Shown here piece by piece: positions 15,501 through 21,988 of a stretch of DNA of 36,154 nucleotides. The position numbers and the translations under genes were made by a program. This DNA is from a virus, in the IMG/VR virus record IMGVR_UViG_3300044939_000023, positions 1 to 36,154 of that record. One strand, given 5' to 3'. Under the pieces are notes generated by a model. It was not told the origin of the DNA and ran no database searches. It saw nothing but the letters and a program-made list of their open reading frames with translations. The stretch's first letter is position 1, and every line of letters starts with the position of its first letter.

Positions 15501-16888
15501 GGAAGGTCTTTGAGTTGGACGGGATTGCCATTTTTATCGACAGCCACTACGGTTTCGGCGTTTGCATTTGCCCAAAGGTAAGCAGCTACGTTATCATCCG
15601 AAGTGGTTAATGCTTTGTATTGCTTGCGCCAATCCCTCTCCGACCGCATCTGATTAAGACCAGAGGCCAATCCAGAAAGTGCCCCACCAACCACAAAGCT
15701 TTGGCCAACATCATCGGCAATTGGTTTGCCCAATACAAGGTTTTGCCCCATTTGCGAAATGGCTTCGCTAGTGCCCCCCGCAAGGCCCTGCGCCCCAATC
15801 TCAGCAAAAGGACGCACCGCGCCGCGCACGCCTTTGGCTAGCCTTGCAAACGGTAGTAGTGACTCCGCCAACTCCGATCCAAACTCAATGCTGGTCGTAG
15901 CCTTTGCCGCTATATCGGCATAAGAAATGGCATCATTTAGATTGGCGCCATCCTGGTATTTTCGCTGCAGCGCCTCATCCCATCCGCTGTTGTAGCTCCG
16001 TGCTACCTGCACGGTAAGGTAAGACGGCATAGTGACAATGGCGGCAGGCGGGACAACATACCCAACAAACATGGGGGTCATGACGCCAGCCTCATTGCCA
16101 AGTGAGTATAATGTCTCTGCGCCCTTCCCAAATCTCTGCTGCGGGCGGCCAAATGCGTTGATTTGAAGTTCCTGGATTTTTTGTTCGGCAAGCCGCCTTT
16201 TTTCTTCTTCATTGCCGAACGCACGCTGTTGAAGCCCATTCAACAACTGCGGCAGATCGCCCCAAGTGCCCAAGCCTTGGCTTAACCCAACACCAAAGGC
16301 ATCATACCACTTCATTTCCCCAAAAGTCTTGTCGATGTTTTGTTGTGTCTTTTGGGTGCTTTCGTAATTGGCCTGGTAAAACTTGGAAAGCGAAGCGAAA
16401 TCGCTGTCTGGCAAGACGCCAGCCCTCCGGGCCTGATCCAATGCCTTAAATGGATCGTCTCCTATAACACGGAAGCGCTTGACAACACTGTTCCCCCCTT
16501 TGCTTTCTTCGCCTGGGGGAAGAGGCGTATATTGGAACAATAGCTTTTCCTTGCCATTAAAGATGGAAGAGGCCACAGCATAAGCAGGCGACAGACTGTC
16601 AGCGTCGTAAATCAGTTTGCCGCCACTTGTGGGAATCCCATTCTTATAAGCCTCAAACATGCCCTTGGGGTCTTGCCCGCTTGCCGCTGAATTAACAAGG
16701 TCAAGGGCAGCAGAACGCGCCCTAAATTCGCCCAGCCGAAGTTGGTAATCTCCTCCGGCGCTATTTAGTCTCTCGCCCTGGCCGTTGGACAAGGCCGTTG
16801 GCTTAAGCCAATCCGGCATAGGCGTAGCCATGCTGCTGCCATTATCCTCGCTGTCTAAAAAATTGTTGGGAATTTCTTGTTGTTTCAT
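6422..16888 (-). CDS. Giant polyvalent ejection-type protein (3488 aa) with kinase-like and ADP-ribosyltransferase-like regions
   Basis: This gene fills 29% of the window. Seen in order: a hydrophilic N-terminus, a Gly/Ala-rich hydrophobic segment (about 265-420) that could insert in membranes, a Gln/Pro/Ala-rich linker (about 590-960) with a small folded insert (about 750-835), a helical region with EEMHHLAHD (1363-1371) that recalls a zincin helix but lacks the first His, a kinase-like region (about 1550-1860; K1595, D1719, D1723, N1724), an ADP-ribosyltransferase-like region (about 1940-2135; EPKVFYHST with H1968, GLYFLAEDE, ILREMGYDAI), a second kinase-like region (about 2205-2415; DVKPDNF from D2393, LD at D2410), and a helical C-terminus with FFNAGMQGL at 3137, like LPD38. 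Such layouts define the 'polyvalent proteins' described by Iyer, Aravind and colleagues. Inference: it is packaged, ejected with the DNA and modifies host targets. Start is coupled to the upstream gene by ATGA. Confidence 0.85.
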   Translation of the reverse strand: MKQQEIPNNFLDSEDNGSSMATPMPDWLKPTALSNGQGERLNSAGGDYQLRLGEFRARSAALDLVNSAASGQDPKGMFEAYKNGIPTSGGKLIYDADSLSPAYAVASSIFNGKEKLLFQYTPLPPGEESKGGNSVVKRFRVIGDDPFKALDQARRAGVLPDSDFASLSKFYQANYESTQKTQQNIDKTFGEMKWYDAFGVGLSQGLGTWGDLPQLLNGLQQRAFGNEEEKRRLAEQKIQELQINAFGRPQQRFGKGAETLYSLGNEAGVMTPMFVGYVVPPAAIVTMPSYLTVQVARSYNSGWDEALQRKYQDGANLNDAISYADIAAKATTSIEFGSELAESLLPFARLAKGVRGAVRPFAEIGAQGLAGGTSEAISQMGQNLVLGKPIADDVGQSFVVGGALSGLASGLNQMRSERDWRKQYKALTTSDDNVAAYLWANANAETVVAVDKNGNPVQLKDLPAEFQFQISKDMVRQSKLAQSSGVTVESLESLSPLKRVAALRELSVDDLARIAAARQIEVSASGNFTQSELDKSLEEELRRRSEEEAGWSDQEFILKMGTARYEILSNNPDWAAAEEKASAKRRAASEAAQAASAVGPATQAAFQQKAEEQGAQANQQEAISQPIQAKDQKKQEMATNADLGLVAPIAEEEADASEAAQPVVPQEPSATQSPQEAKEEKQSAAARPVAPPQPVAQESSPVAKPAEEQAPAPQPRSEQNDEGIASTAAPAPLAPQSHSPAQQPQAQKPKPPMTGWVTTNDLDKILGTLADAIASEYAPDLRMRMFGVYNTDEVMSAVQDLLKNGWVYDKSKGRMANPQNWGEKPVDGLKRIRGGDWSPAPAIQKIFRAPQSQAAAEAAASNQQEPQQPVSQAERVETNEQAGTSSLPQQTQKPQESDSRGDRGVARRGVPVASDASQETQGQAQQATEERPQPRTGLSVTTPVAGPKEQAVDKKKQAPKPLTPEIETPSPSKARGERSPRKTKQANEKAATSKIADILDGKIKQHGKGQRTIKLAEAQKQELVAFLLKAREFADSIASNPTTFTWFDEATKLQAIDDAAYQAARRALLWIEQYGSLEAKNEQGRGFAWVNYMKPTLRKYAASEANAPKISLDAQPVEKASNQSDGDTNVEDGLGVGEEEVGTEGDDINEPPIQQFTEDGEPIESGAETLDNSIATPESPERAKIRQEINDELEKVAAQTKEKINNSSIPATIKNALINLVNDELRQSDMQAIWEFIETNREQQPFVADILQEWKERRDELARFASKGRRKIEGLQWSMANDTQLKVRNVIQRLARVLLPEGIDIAWLNDPTDPAAMFVEVGESNVVFANLFRLAETFNELGNMGAKEKEKAFEEYVRAVLAEEMHHLAHDQVMMKLWEESGTEMSYEEFVAEHGRRLIDEMGITKAEQFAARYLQASRVLTLRNSSGEIIGFANADSGSVGDVLWIDNFFPEFAAEWSAHSRGQFSAPEAFDLAGMPTLKQFFYRLANLLKTWMAKIRGNFPELRERLAAIDEALKAVENAPKLAEEMSRQSLQERMALPSAQRRASRGRVSDKELMDKFADLEAVGYKFIAKLQGDNGAILAINKYGTKVVLKRGRGLEQRLEEFFAHKIHALWQTLFNDVKDIGVLAPSVKLISKYGSNISGEWNIVRPISDTEWFDNELVRAEWIEKQYIEGPTLGEYIKSLEQLPESEAKFKLDSLKAALRSGYWVDLLLQNLDGGGDNLSNIIVDDSFSYVPVPYRVSMSGALGYKSNGEPKSKSELAWSDKEVFALLPDNVKKMFLRKGLDIPSIPGLSDLYGEMSIEELNDGLAKILWEFHGAFRKVMENKSPRLRAILGVLKNRMAVIQNAFGDTSLRMKNSKNMTANEFVDAAWDARKQLLEVPLVRDEAGLVAQDHPVFQGNTTAYYTWVANGRLLNPYGGPSLLTESQWRAVRTPNFMEWAGGDWRIGEGNVILDQLTGEPKVFYHSTTVPELKSLAPDNNGLYFLAEDERHGRVISNQTQSQLNSPIVSLPLFMRARKFLDAKNYNEIKAVIDYGRSGAADKYSQTTKDEFEKTADLIELQAKILLRAEQQNNPNATIEDAWSKIKNVWGLVENPGFSTILREMGYDAIKMSEEIFPKFGDVPTWGVFYSNNIKLAGDEAIFEGGQKGPLPGDPNTGIFSESPNIRASRGRKGKAKNENKTAETEARTDISGTPGTPEAARGSETPFAKLSRELARISKELGADEGDHEAQIILGEYAIRQMMEDGRIKKLPWPKKPSGSGFEHVVQIRGREVYKFTSNSQGVPSGYRAVPVATINGIPRVVTGNATPSEYLERWDTFNHVFGGVAPEVTFEGAAERPDGTIALVVKQDFVPGDEPTIQEISDWLKSEGFEPVGTARAWFRQSDGVALADVKPDNFRKYKGQIIPLDIPITILPRLDAARRATRGRTNPKEYALGKMRRQKTHVEEAFDSLRANIEAIKDAGWNRIKWLVVQKAFNKQYALHEMEKTFNQIVRGRGRELLSGKESAAKFAQVATDAYSMAHEALWLGIPVMKDGAFQVDNRVRGVAMIFKDIRDKYGEDGLRDFMGYMAGRRASELKAIAEAELNSLLASSSRAANIFNDMQKLRRDQHLEIIGLKAEDAKLHTDAELVALAAMTRLEIPRRETLFSKAEIAALLAMKREGFEEAFADYQANVRGVMDFAVATGLVSPELRDHLEKLHTQYVPFYRAIDPMAGELYGPPTSKRGFADQRSGIRRILGGTEPLNDLYENIERNMVHMMVAGIKNIVMLRAVAMSDAINAKQSAEAKAKRDAAIKEAEAEFAKIQSDLKKRLANGEISEPDYERQRVQAEQALAIRKDEINEQMAPDGPQFMVPVSQKEKVAISNWAIMRELEKQGVPEELSQYIDPSVWVNIYAIGRPQKGSDIVSFMKDGRVQYRRIVDDLVWDSFEAMSRGAIGAGNPFMTLARFARRLFQSSITITLEFVGANAMRDTMASWLQNKDMAVPIIETMRGALAWASNRQVVKKLMGRDGEISDLDRIFLAGAGDPSTFRQEGVTRESITSVTRPRISRIIKADNPQALWQALEALRRAGNATLQAAETFGQATESATRTQVALNTLKRTGDLVEAAWAYREATTDFSLSGSSKMIQFLAQTAPFFNAGMQGLIRMGRAMNTRTFWTRGSMLFAISTLLALRNWDDDDYDKLPDDIKDRYWVYLTGNKGDADRTMILIPKPFEIGTMLGTVPERLTVAFMKKAEGEFGKADMRELTYRLGYLATNMLRLNPTPQLVKPILELHAGPGGWKSYFEREIEPANVRALPPEARYYPTTPFTARGIGEKLGVSPLKVQHFVEGYFGTMGTYAMMAADAIYKNFADVPPPPKQEWWENRVLGVGRFIKNPQNVRTKYPDLFYKMADETQALARRVRQVAEAMDLEETNRLLKADPMVLERSRVLGKYERDLTNINKLINQIWASREMTPEEKRDQLNRLYQLKTQLQREGLSIGKKLQAQE

Positions 16889-18432
16889 CGAATTGAACTG
16901 ACAATGGCGTTAAATTCGTTCCAATCAATCTGATTTTCGTCAAATGGCCATCTTGACACTGGCCTGATGGCCGGCCCCTTGGCCATGCCCAGGCCGCCAA
17001 GCCCTGTGACATTTTTGATGGTTTGGGCAACGTCGAATTGGGATTCGGCCATCTTCTCGTCCAAAGACTTGCTCATGGACAATGGCGGGGCAACCGACTT
17101 CATGAATCGCTTGGCCGCTTCGATGCGCTCTTGGGCTGGCATTTTTTGAAGCTCTCTGAATTGCTCTGGTGTAGTGTTAGCACGGATAGCTTCCGCCAAG
17201 GCGGAGGCTGCTGCAATCTTGCCTCCCACAAAAAAGGCATGGTTGTTTTTCCCGCGCTCCAGCAAGTCTCTTGCCTGTTGGAATTTGGAGGCCAAGGAAT
17301 CCGATGAGATTTCCGTGGCCATTGGACTTTCTTCAGGGATAAATTTTGGTCCTGCTGGCCTGCTAAGCCCACGAATAACTTGGCCATTGGAGGCCTCCTC
17401 ATCTGATAAAGGCTCGTCCTGCAACGGCTGGTTTACCGTCTGTGACACCTCCACCGATGGGGATGCGCTTGGTTGAGAGTCTGCACCAGCTTTGTTTTGT
17501 GTAGGAATTGGTTGCCCGGTAAGTTCGTCAATGCGATTATAGCCCAATATTTCCTTTCTCTTGTTTAGGTCTGAATGCAGCTTGATCCTCCTATCCTCAA
17601 GCTCCATGATGTTTTTGTTGATAGCATTGATTCTTTCATCCTTGAACAGTGAAGATGCCGCTGGGCCAATGTTCGGATTTTTCTCCTGCATTTCCCTTTG
17701 AATCGCATCGCGCTGTTGGTAATACTTTTTTAGTTGGGCGTTGGTAGCCCTCAAATCTTCTTCGAGATTGTAGTGCTCAAGCTGTGTATCGGCCTTCTTT
17801 TGCGCCATCAGCATTTGCCGTTGCCGCTGTTCCTTCTCTAACTCTTGGGCGTATCTGATGGCCGTAGTGTCGTCTAGCTTGTCAACATCATTCACCCCAT
17901 TTTGGGAAAGATACTCTCGTGCAGCAATACCGGCTTCGGCCTTCTGGTTGCTCAAACGAAGAGCCTGCCTTTGGCTCTCCTCGTTGAGCAGGCCATGTTT
18001 CCGCGATATTTTCATGTCGGCCAACTTCTGAGTAAGATGGGGTGGCAAATTTGAGGGGACTTGGATAGAGTCAATGTCACTAAGCGTCGCATTGGAAACG
18101 CTAATGATAAAGTCATTGACAATTGGCTGATACTTAAGCTCCTCAGCCACCTTTTGAGCGGCCAATTTCTGAGATTCAATTTGGCTGCGGCGGTATTCTG
18201 TTTCCGCCTCAATTTCTGCCATCCTCAGCGGCAGCATAAGCTCTTCTAGCTGTTGGCGGCGCTTTTGTTCTTCCATCTGAAGCATCATTTGACGCTCTTG
18301 CATGGAAAGACGGCGGTTGTCGTCAAAAGCACCCTTGTATCCCAAAACCTGTCTTGTTATAAGCGCTGGGTCAGGCATATCAAACTGCCTGTCATTCCCA
18401 ATCATGCTGACGAGTTGCTGGCCTAGCGACAT
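16885..18432 (-). CDS. Coiled-coil ejection/internal virion protein (515 aa)
   Basis: Residues about 40-290 are charged and heptad-like (MQERQMMLQMEEQKRRQQLEELMLPLRMAEIEAETEYRRSQ is 41 residues of continuous helix, cited here by its parts near residue 45-85), giving a long coiled coil. A Pro/Ser-rich linker (about 315-370) leads to a helical C-terminus. No enzyme motif is visible. A good AGGAGA site precedes ATG 18432 and the stop overlaps the giant gene as ATGA. By position between the tail genes and the giant protein, and by composition, it resembles internal virion proteins that assemble with the giant ejection protein, as T7 gp14-gp16 do. That assignment is inference. Confidence 0.7.
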   Translation of the reverse strand: MSLGQQLVSMIGNDRQFDMPDPALITRQVLGYKGAFDDNRRLSMQERQMMLQMEEQKRRQQLEELMLPLRMAEIEAETEYRRSQIESQKLAAQKVAEELKYQPIVNDFIISVSNATLSDIDSIQVPSNLPPHLTQKLADMKISRKHGLLNEESQRQALRLSNQKAEAGIAAREYLSQNGVNDVDKLDDTTAIRYAQELEKEQRQRQMLMAQKKADTQLEHYNLEEDLRATNAQLKKYYQQRDAIQREMQEKNPNIGPAASSLFKDERINAINKNIMELEDRRIKLHSDLNKRKEILGYNRIDELTGQPIPTQNKAGADSQPSASPSVEVSQTVNQPLQDEPLSDEEASNGQVIRGLSRPAGPKFIPEESPMATEISSDSLASKFQQARDLLERGKNNHAFFVGGKIAAASALAEAIRANTTPEQFRELQKMPAQERIEAAKRFMKSVAPPLSMSKSLDEKMAESQFDVAQTIKNVTGLGGLGMAKGPAIRPVSRWPFDENQIDWNEFNAIVSSIR

Positions 18433-18444
18433 GTTTTCTGTCTC

Positions 18445-19317
18445 CTAGTAATAGTAGGGCAAGGCGCGAGGTGCCGTTGGGTTAAACATGTTCCCCAAAA
18501 AGTTAGAGCCAAGTCCTAGCGGGCTGCCACCAAAGGCGCTCGGTGCCTGGCCAAAATAGCCATAAGAAGAGCCTAGCCCAATCCCGCCAACCCCACCCAC
18601 ATTGTTGCCCCAAAATCTAGGAGTTGGCGTCAAGTAAGACATGGCAGCACCAGCAGCCATTTGCGGTATCTGCTGCACAACCCCCAAAGAGTTATTCAAA
18701 AAGTTGAATGGCGTGCTTACTATGTTGCCTATGGTGCTTTCAAGCAGCCTGCTGAAACCCGATTTCCGCTGGCTGTTGGCAAAATCAATTTGCTTGTTTT
18801 GGTTGCGGATGTTGAGGTTGGTCAAGGCCTGATTGTCACGTCGCTGCATGATGGTCCCAGGATCATAAATCATGTTCTGCGCAATGGCGGGGGTCAGTGC
18901 CTGGCTCCAATTAAGCTCGTTGCCAAGGCGCGCAAATCCCTGGCCCATCAAATCCATACTTGTTAAGCCAAGGTCACGGGAGGTTAAATTTCTCCCCATC
19001 AGGCTGTCTGGGCCATAACCACCACTGATCGAGCGCGCCACGCTTCCACGGATGATGGCATCACGGACATCTTTGGGAATCTCGCCTCGCAGATAGGAGT
19101 CGGTAGTTTGCCCAGCCCGATTGAGACGATCCAAAAGTCCAGGAATTGCGCTATCTAGGCTTTCACGATAGCCAGTGTTCAGCTTGTTTGCAAAGTCCTG
19201 AAGCTTCGGCTGAAGCTCGCCCTGCTTGAGATATTCTTCCAGGTATTTATTAACTTCAGGAAGTTTTAACTCCTCAAGCCTTGGGGCCGCTTTGGGTTTC
19301 TTGAAAAAGCCAAACAT
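18445..19317 (-). CDS. Structural/ejection protein with Gly-rich tail (290 aa)
   Basis: The N-terminal two thirds are helical and hydrophilic, starting MFGFFKKPKAAPRLEELKLP. From about residue 200 the sequence becomes rich in Gly, Ser, Asn, Phe and Tyr (WGNNVGGVGGIGLGSSYGYFG) and ends ALPYYY, typical of flexible virion segments. The segment about 190-235 is moderately hydrophobic. An AAGGA site precedes ATG 19317. It is the first of three consecutive ejection-type genes after the tail adaptor. I do not recognise a named family. Confidence 0.65.
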   Translation of the reverse strand: MFGFFKKPKAAPRLEELKLPEVNKYLEEYLKQGELQPKLQDFANKLNTGYRESLDSAIPGLLDRLNRAGQTTDSYLRGEIPKDVRDAIIRGSVARSISGGYGPDSLMGRNLTSRDLGLTSMDLMGQGFARLGNELNWSQALTPAIAQNMIYDPGTIMQRRDNQALTNLNIRNQNKQIDFANSQRKSGFSRLLESTIGNIVSTPFNFLNNSLGVVQQIPQMAAGAAMSYLTPTPRFWGNNVGGVGGIGLGSSYGYFGQAPSAFGGSPLGLGSNFLGNMFNPTAPRALPYYY

Positions 19318-19331
19318 AGATTGTTTCCTTT

Positions 19332-20342
19332 TTAACGAGAGTTGGTTGCAATGTCAGCCCAATTAGTCATCTGGATGTTGAAAGCCCCCTGCTGGCCGCC
19401 TATGTGCTCATTAAGTTCCTCTTGCAAATAGCGCAATGCCCGTGCCTCTAATGCCTCGGCGTCGCGAATGTTGCCTGCCTCTTCCTTCTCTATGGCCATC
19501 ACCATATTTTTAAGGGCAGCAATGTTGGTGATGAGCAGATCGTCCGTTTCATTGACGGCGGGGATATAACGCCGCTTGGCAAGGACAGTCACAACCTGCT
19601 GCTTCCCATTGCCGCATGTAGCGCAAGTGGATGCACTGCTTGGGATTCGGTAGCGAGGATAGATTGGGGATGTTTCATCGGGAGCATAAAAAGCCAAAGC
19701 CTGTTCTGTCCCTGTGTTCTGGTCGTATTCGTAAAGCCTGACATATCCTTTAAGGCCAGACGGCAGAATCACGCGGTCCACAGAAACAATATCTTGGGTG
19801 GCTGTCACGGGCATGGGGCCAAACAAATTGATGTATTCCCCGTAAACCCACGAACCATTGTGAAGCGTCCGAATCTTGTAACCATTAGCGTCATAGCCGG
19901 AATAAAAAAGCTTCAGCCCATTATCCTCAGTCAAGTCAGTATAAACCCTAAGCTTCTTAACCCCGCAGACATCCCTGAATGTTGGGGCCGAGCCTGCCAA
20001 AAATACTCCTTGCGGAAGCTGGCCGCCACTTGCGCATGAGGCACAGCTGTTCGCAATCCCAGGGCCATTGTCAAGGAACTCATACCACGGGCTGTTAACT
20101 CGCTCCGGCTTGTCTCCAATCCCAATTGCCAAAATGGTGGAAAGCTCTCGCGGCAGACTAATGCAGTTGCCGTAAGTGCAAAAAGCATAGCGCATTACCG
20201 TGTTCACCCATAAGCCCTTGGGGAGAAGGCGTTGTTGCGCCTCATTGATGCGCGCCAGCACAGCAGGACTAGAAGGGCACTCCCCGCCTTGGACAACCTT
20301 GGCAATGAGATGGCGAGCTTGTGCTACAGTGAGGCGCTGCAT
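19332..20342 (-). CDS. Tail tubular A-like / head-tail adaptor protein (336 aa)
   Basis: The N-terminus (LTVAQARHLIAKV...VLARINEAQQRLLPKGLW) is the helical opening seen in tail tubular and adaptor proteins of podoviruses, followed by a beta-rich body (ISLPRELSTILAIGIGDKPERVNSPWYEFLDNGPG) and a long C-terminal helix with an acidic stretch (MAIEKEEAGNIRDAEALEARAL). In those phages this protein forms the ring joining the head connector to the tail nozzle. Two CxxC motifs (SCASCASGG and STCATCGNGK) are inserted in the beta-rich part. It starts 3 nt after the collar gene stop with no Shine-Dalgarno, so it is probably translated by reinitiation. Confidence 0.65.
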   Translation of the reverse strand: MQRLTVAQARHLIAKVVQGGECPSSPAVLARINEAQQRLLPKGLWVNTVMRYAFCTYGNCISLPRELSTILAIGIGDKPERVNSPWYEFLDNGPGIANSCASCASGGQLPQGVFLAGSAPTFRDVCGVKKLRVYTDLTEDNGLKLFYSGYDANGYKIRTLHNGSWVYGEYINLFGPMPVTATQDIVSVDRVILPSGLKGYVRLYEYDQNTGTEQALAFYAPDETSPIYPRYRIPSSASTCATCGNGKQQVVTVLAKRRYIPAVNETDDLLITNIAALKNMVMAIEKEEAGNIRDAEALEARALRYLQEELNEHIGGQQGAFNIQMTNWADIATNSR

Positions 20343-20345
20343 GGC

Positions 20346-21038
20346 TTAGAAGTATCCTCGGTATTGGATAAACGCCTGAACAATATATGGGTTCATCACG
20401 TTTATTGGCGGAGAAGTCGTGCCCCCTTCCACGGGCACTTGCGGCTTGCGCACGCCGCCCCGTTGGGGATTTCTAGCATCTTCGACAAAGTAAAAAACAT
20501 CAGGGGGGTTGTTGCCAGGCGTAGTTCCCCTAAAGGTCTGCGCTTTGCGCAGGTCAACATAAAGCCCTTCGGTTGTGTTGGCCACTTGAATTTCTTTTGT
20601 CCCGCCCGTAGAACCCATGGTCGCCGTGTTGTTGTCTTTGTAACCTAAAACAAAGCGGTCGCGCATGTCTGGCGTCCCATTTTGCCCGTTGCACAAAAAC
20701 CATCCCATCCACGCACTGGCCGTAGCCTTGCCCGTAGGGTCCAAGGCCAAAGGCACTAAGTCATCACAAATTGCAATCATCCCTATGGGCAGTCCCCAAT
20801 CCCTAATCCAGGAACCATTATGATATATCCATGTGCCCATGGGCTTGCCTTGAGCGTCGGTGCGAATCCATGGACGATCTTGGCGGTCCGGGGGCGGGGT
20901 GTCATGTCCGTAGTTGGGGATTTTGACTTTTTCAGTGAACTGGACAGTAATGTAGGATGCCACCAAGTCCAAAAGTTCCTGTTTCCAAGGTGGCGTCCCA
21001 GCTGGCAAGACGGCAGCGGATAGGGCAAGTTCTGACAT
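20346..21038 (-). CDS. Tail fibre/collar-domain protein (230 aa)
   Basis: Residues about 82-135 carry the phage tail-collar pattern: IGMIAICDDLVP..., then GWFLCNGQNGTPDMRDRFVLGY, as found in many tail fibre and microcollar proteins. The rest is Pro/Gly/Asn-rich, ending YIVQAFIQYRGYF, which resembles the usual 'y.i..ik' ending of collar domains. It probably forms part of a receptor-binding or fibre-attachment structure. The gene has its own promoter whose -10 is 6 nt from the ATG, and a 23-bp palindrome sits just upstream, so its level may be set apart from the rest of the tail operon. Confidence 0.85.
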   Translation of the reverse strand: MSELALSAAVLPAGTPPWKQELLDLVASYITVQFTEKVKIPNYGHDTPPPDRQDRPWIRTDAQGKPMGTWIYHNGSWIRDWGLPIGMIAICDDLVPLALDPTGKATASAWMGWFLCNGQNGTPDMRDRFVLGYKDNNTATMGSTGGTKEIQVANTTEGLYVDLRKAQTFRGTTPGNNPPDVFYFVEDARNPQRGGVRKPQVPVEGGTTSPPINVMNPYIVQAFIQYRGYF

Positions 21039-21044
21039 AGCGGC

Positions 21045-21073
21045 ATTGTGCTGCCTCTATCAATCAGTGTCAA
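21045..21073 (-). promoter_or_regulatory. Promoter of the collar gene, predicted leaderless
   Basis: TTGACA (21073-21068), 17-bp spacer, CACAAT (21050-21045) on the minus strand. Only 6 nt separate the -10 from ATG 21038, so transcription should start at the A of the start codon. No Shine-Dalgarno is present. Confidence 0.65.
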
Positions 21074-21077
21074 GAAA

Positions 21078-21102
21078 GTTGCAAATGCAAAGCATTTGCA
21101 AC
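21078..21102 (-). promoter_or_regulatory. Perfect palindrome upstream of the collar promoter
   Basis: GTTGCAAATGC and GCATTTGCAAC form a perfect 11-bp inverted repeat with a 3-nt spacer, ending 4 bp from the -35 box. Its centre is near -52, a position used by activators. In RNA form, with CTTTCTT after it, it could also be a weak terminator for the 285-aa gene. Confidence 0.55.
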
Positions 21103-21118
21103 AATTCTGTGCTAGATG

Positions 21119-21976
21119 TCAAGGAATGACAAAGCCGCCCATTGGCTCTATGTGTTCAAAGTATGGCCCGCTGGCAGGATAGCCTTGGGAAAAATAGCTC
21201 GGCATCCCATTGGCTGCCGCATACTGGTTGATGTTCTGATAGGGTGGTGGACCGTTTGGGTTGATCAGGGGCGGGCTCGGAGTGTCGGGCGAGGCCCCAG
21301 TGCGCATCTCCCCGCCAGTTGTCACCCATTTGGCCCCGTTGCTGTAAGTTACCTTAGCTTTCCAAGGCGAGGTGCGCCAATTAAACTGGAAGCTATCTAC
21401 GGCAAACATCTCAATTAAGTCCAAGCGCTGCATTGGACCACGATAGCGGATGCGGATAAAGTTTTCCGTCGCAAAATTAGCCCCCGCATACCACGACACA
21501 TTCCATTTGCGGTTAGATTCGGTGATTGGGAAGAATTGAGGGGTATTTGGATGGGGGGGGGCAAAGCCCGGGGGCGGCGTCCACCGTCTCCATTGGTTGG
21601 TCCACTTATTCAAAACATGGTCCCAGTATTCAAGTCCCGGCTGCTTCAATGTTTCACCATTCTTCGTCACCTTCAGGTCGTCATCGACATGGCCAATGCA
21701 TTCAATGATTAATTCAACTGGCCATATTTCCCCCTGAAATTCCTCGCACCCAACATTTTCTGGACACGACTCCCCATGAGGAACAAGTGGCAACAAGGTG
21801 TCGTTGCAAGTGCGTGTTTCAGCACAGCCACCGGACTCAGGGCATAAGCCCACGGGCGGGGCAACCTGTGGCAAGCTATCGTTGCAAGCCCGCTGTTCAG
21901 CACACCCGCCAGATTCGGGGCAAGAATCGCTTGGAGGAATTACATTCCCAAGCTCTTCGCTGCAAATCCTTGCCAT
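21119..21976 (-). CDS. Tail-associated protein with three Cys-rich 26-residue repeats (285 aa)
   Basis: Residues 5-80 contain nine Cys in an exact 26-residue period (C5/31/57, C19/45/71, C25/51/77), built on CPESGGCAE-type units. The rest (residues about 90-285) is beta-rich and aromatic, with Pro-rich loops (WTPPPGFAPPHPNTP; PSPPLINPNGPPPYQN), like a small carbohydrate-binding or tail-surface domain, but I cannot name a family. GGAAAGG precedes ATG 21976. Position between the nozzle-like and collar genes points to a virion tail component. The Cys repeats could hold metal or form disulfides once outside the cell. Confidence 0.7.
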   Translation of the reverse strand: MARICSEELGNVIPPSDSCPESGGCAEQRACNDSLPQVAPPVGLCPESGGCAETRTCNDTLLPLVPHGESCPENVGCEEFQGEIWPVELIIECIGHVDDDLKVTKNGETLKQPGLEYWDHVLNKWTNQWRRWTPPPGFAPPHPNTPQFFPITESNRKWNVSWYAGANFATENFIRIRYRGPMQRLDLIEMFAVDSFQFNWRTSPWKAKVTYSNGAKWVTTGGEMRTGASPDTPSPPLINPNGPPPYQNINQYAAANGMPSYFSQGYPASGPYFEHIEPMGGFVIP

Positions 21977-21988
21977 AGCCTTTCCATT

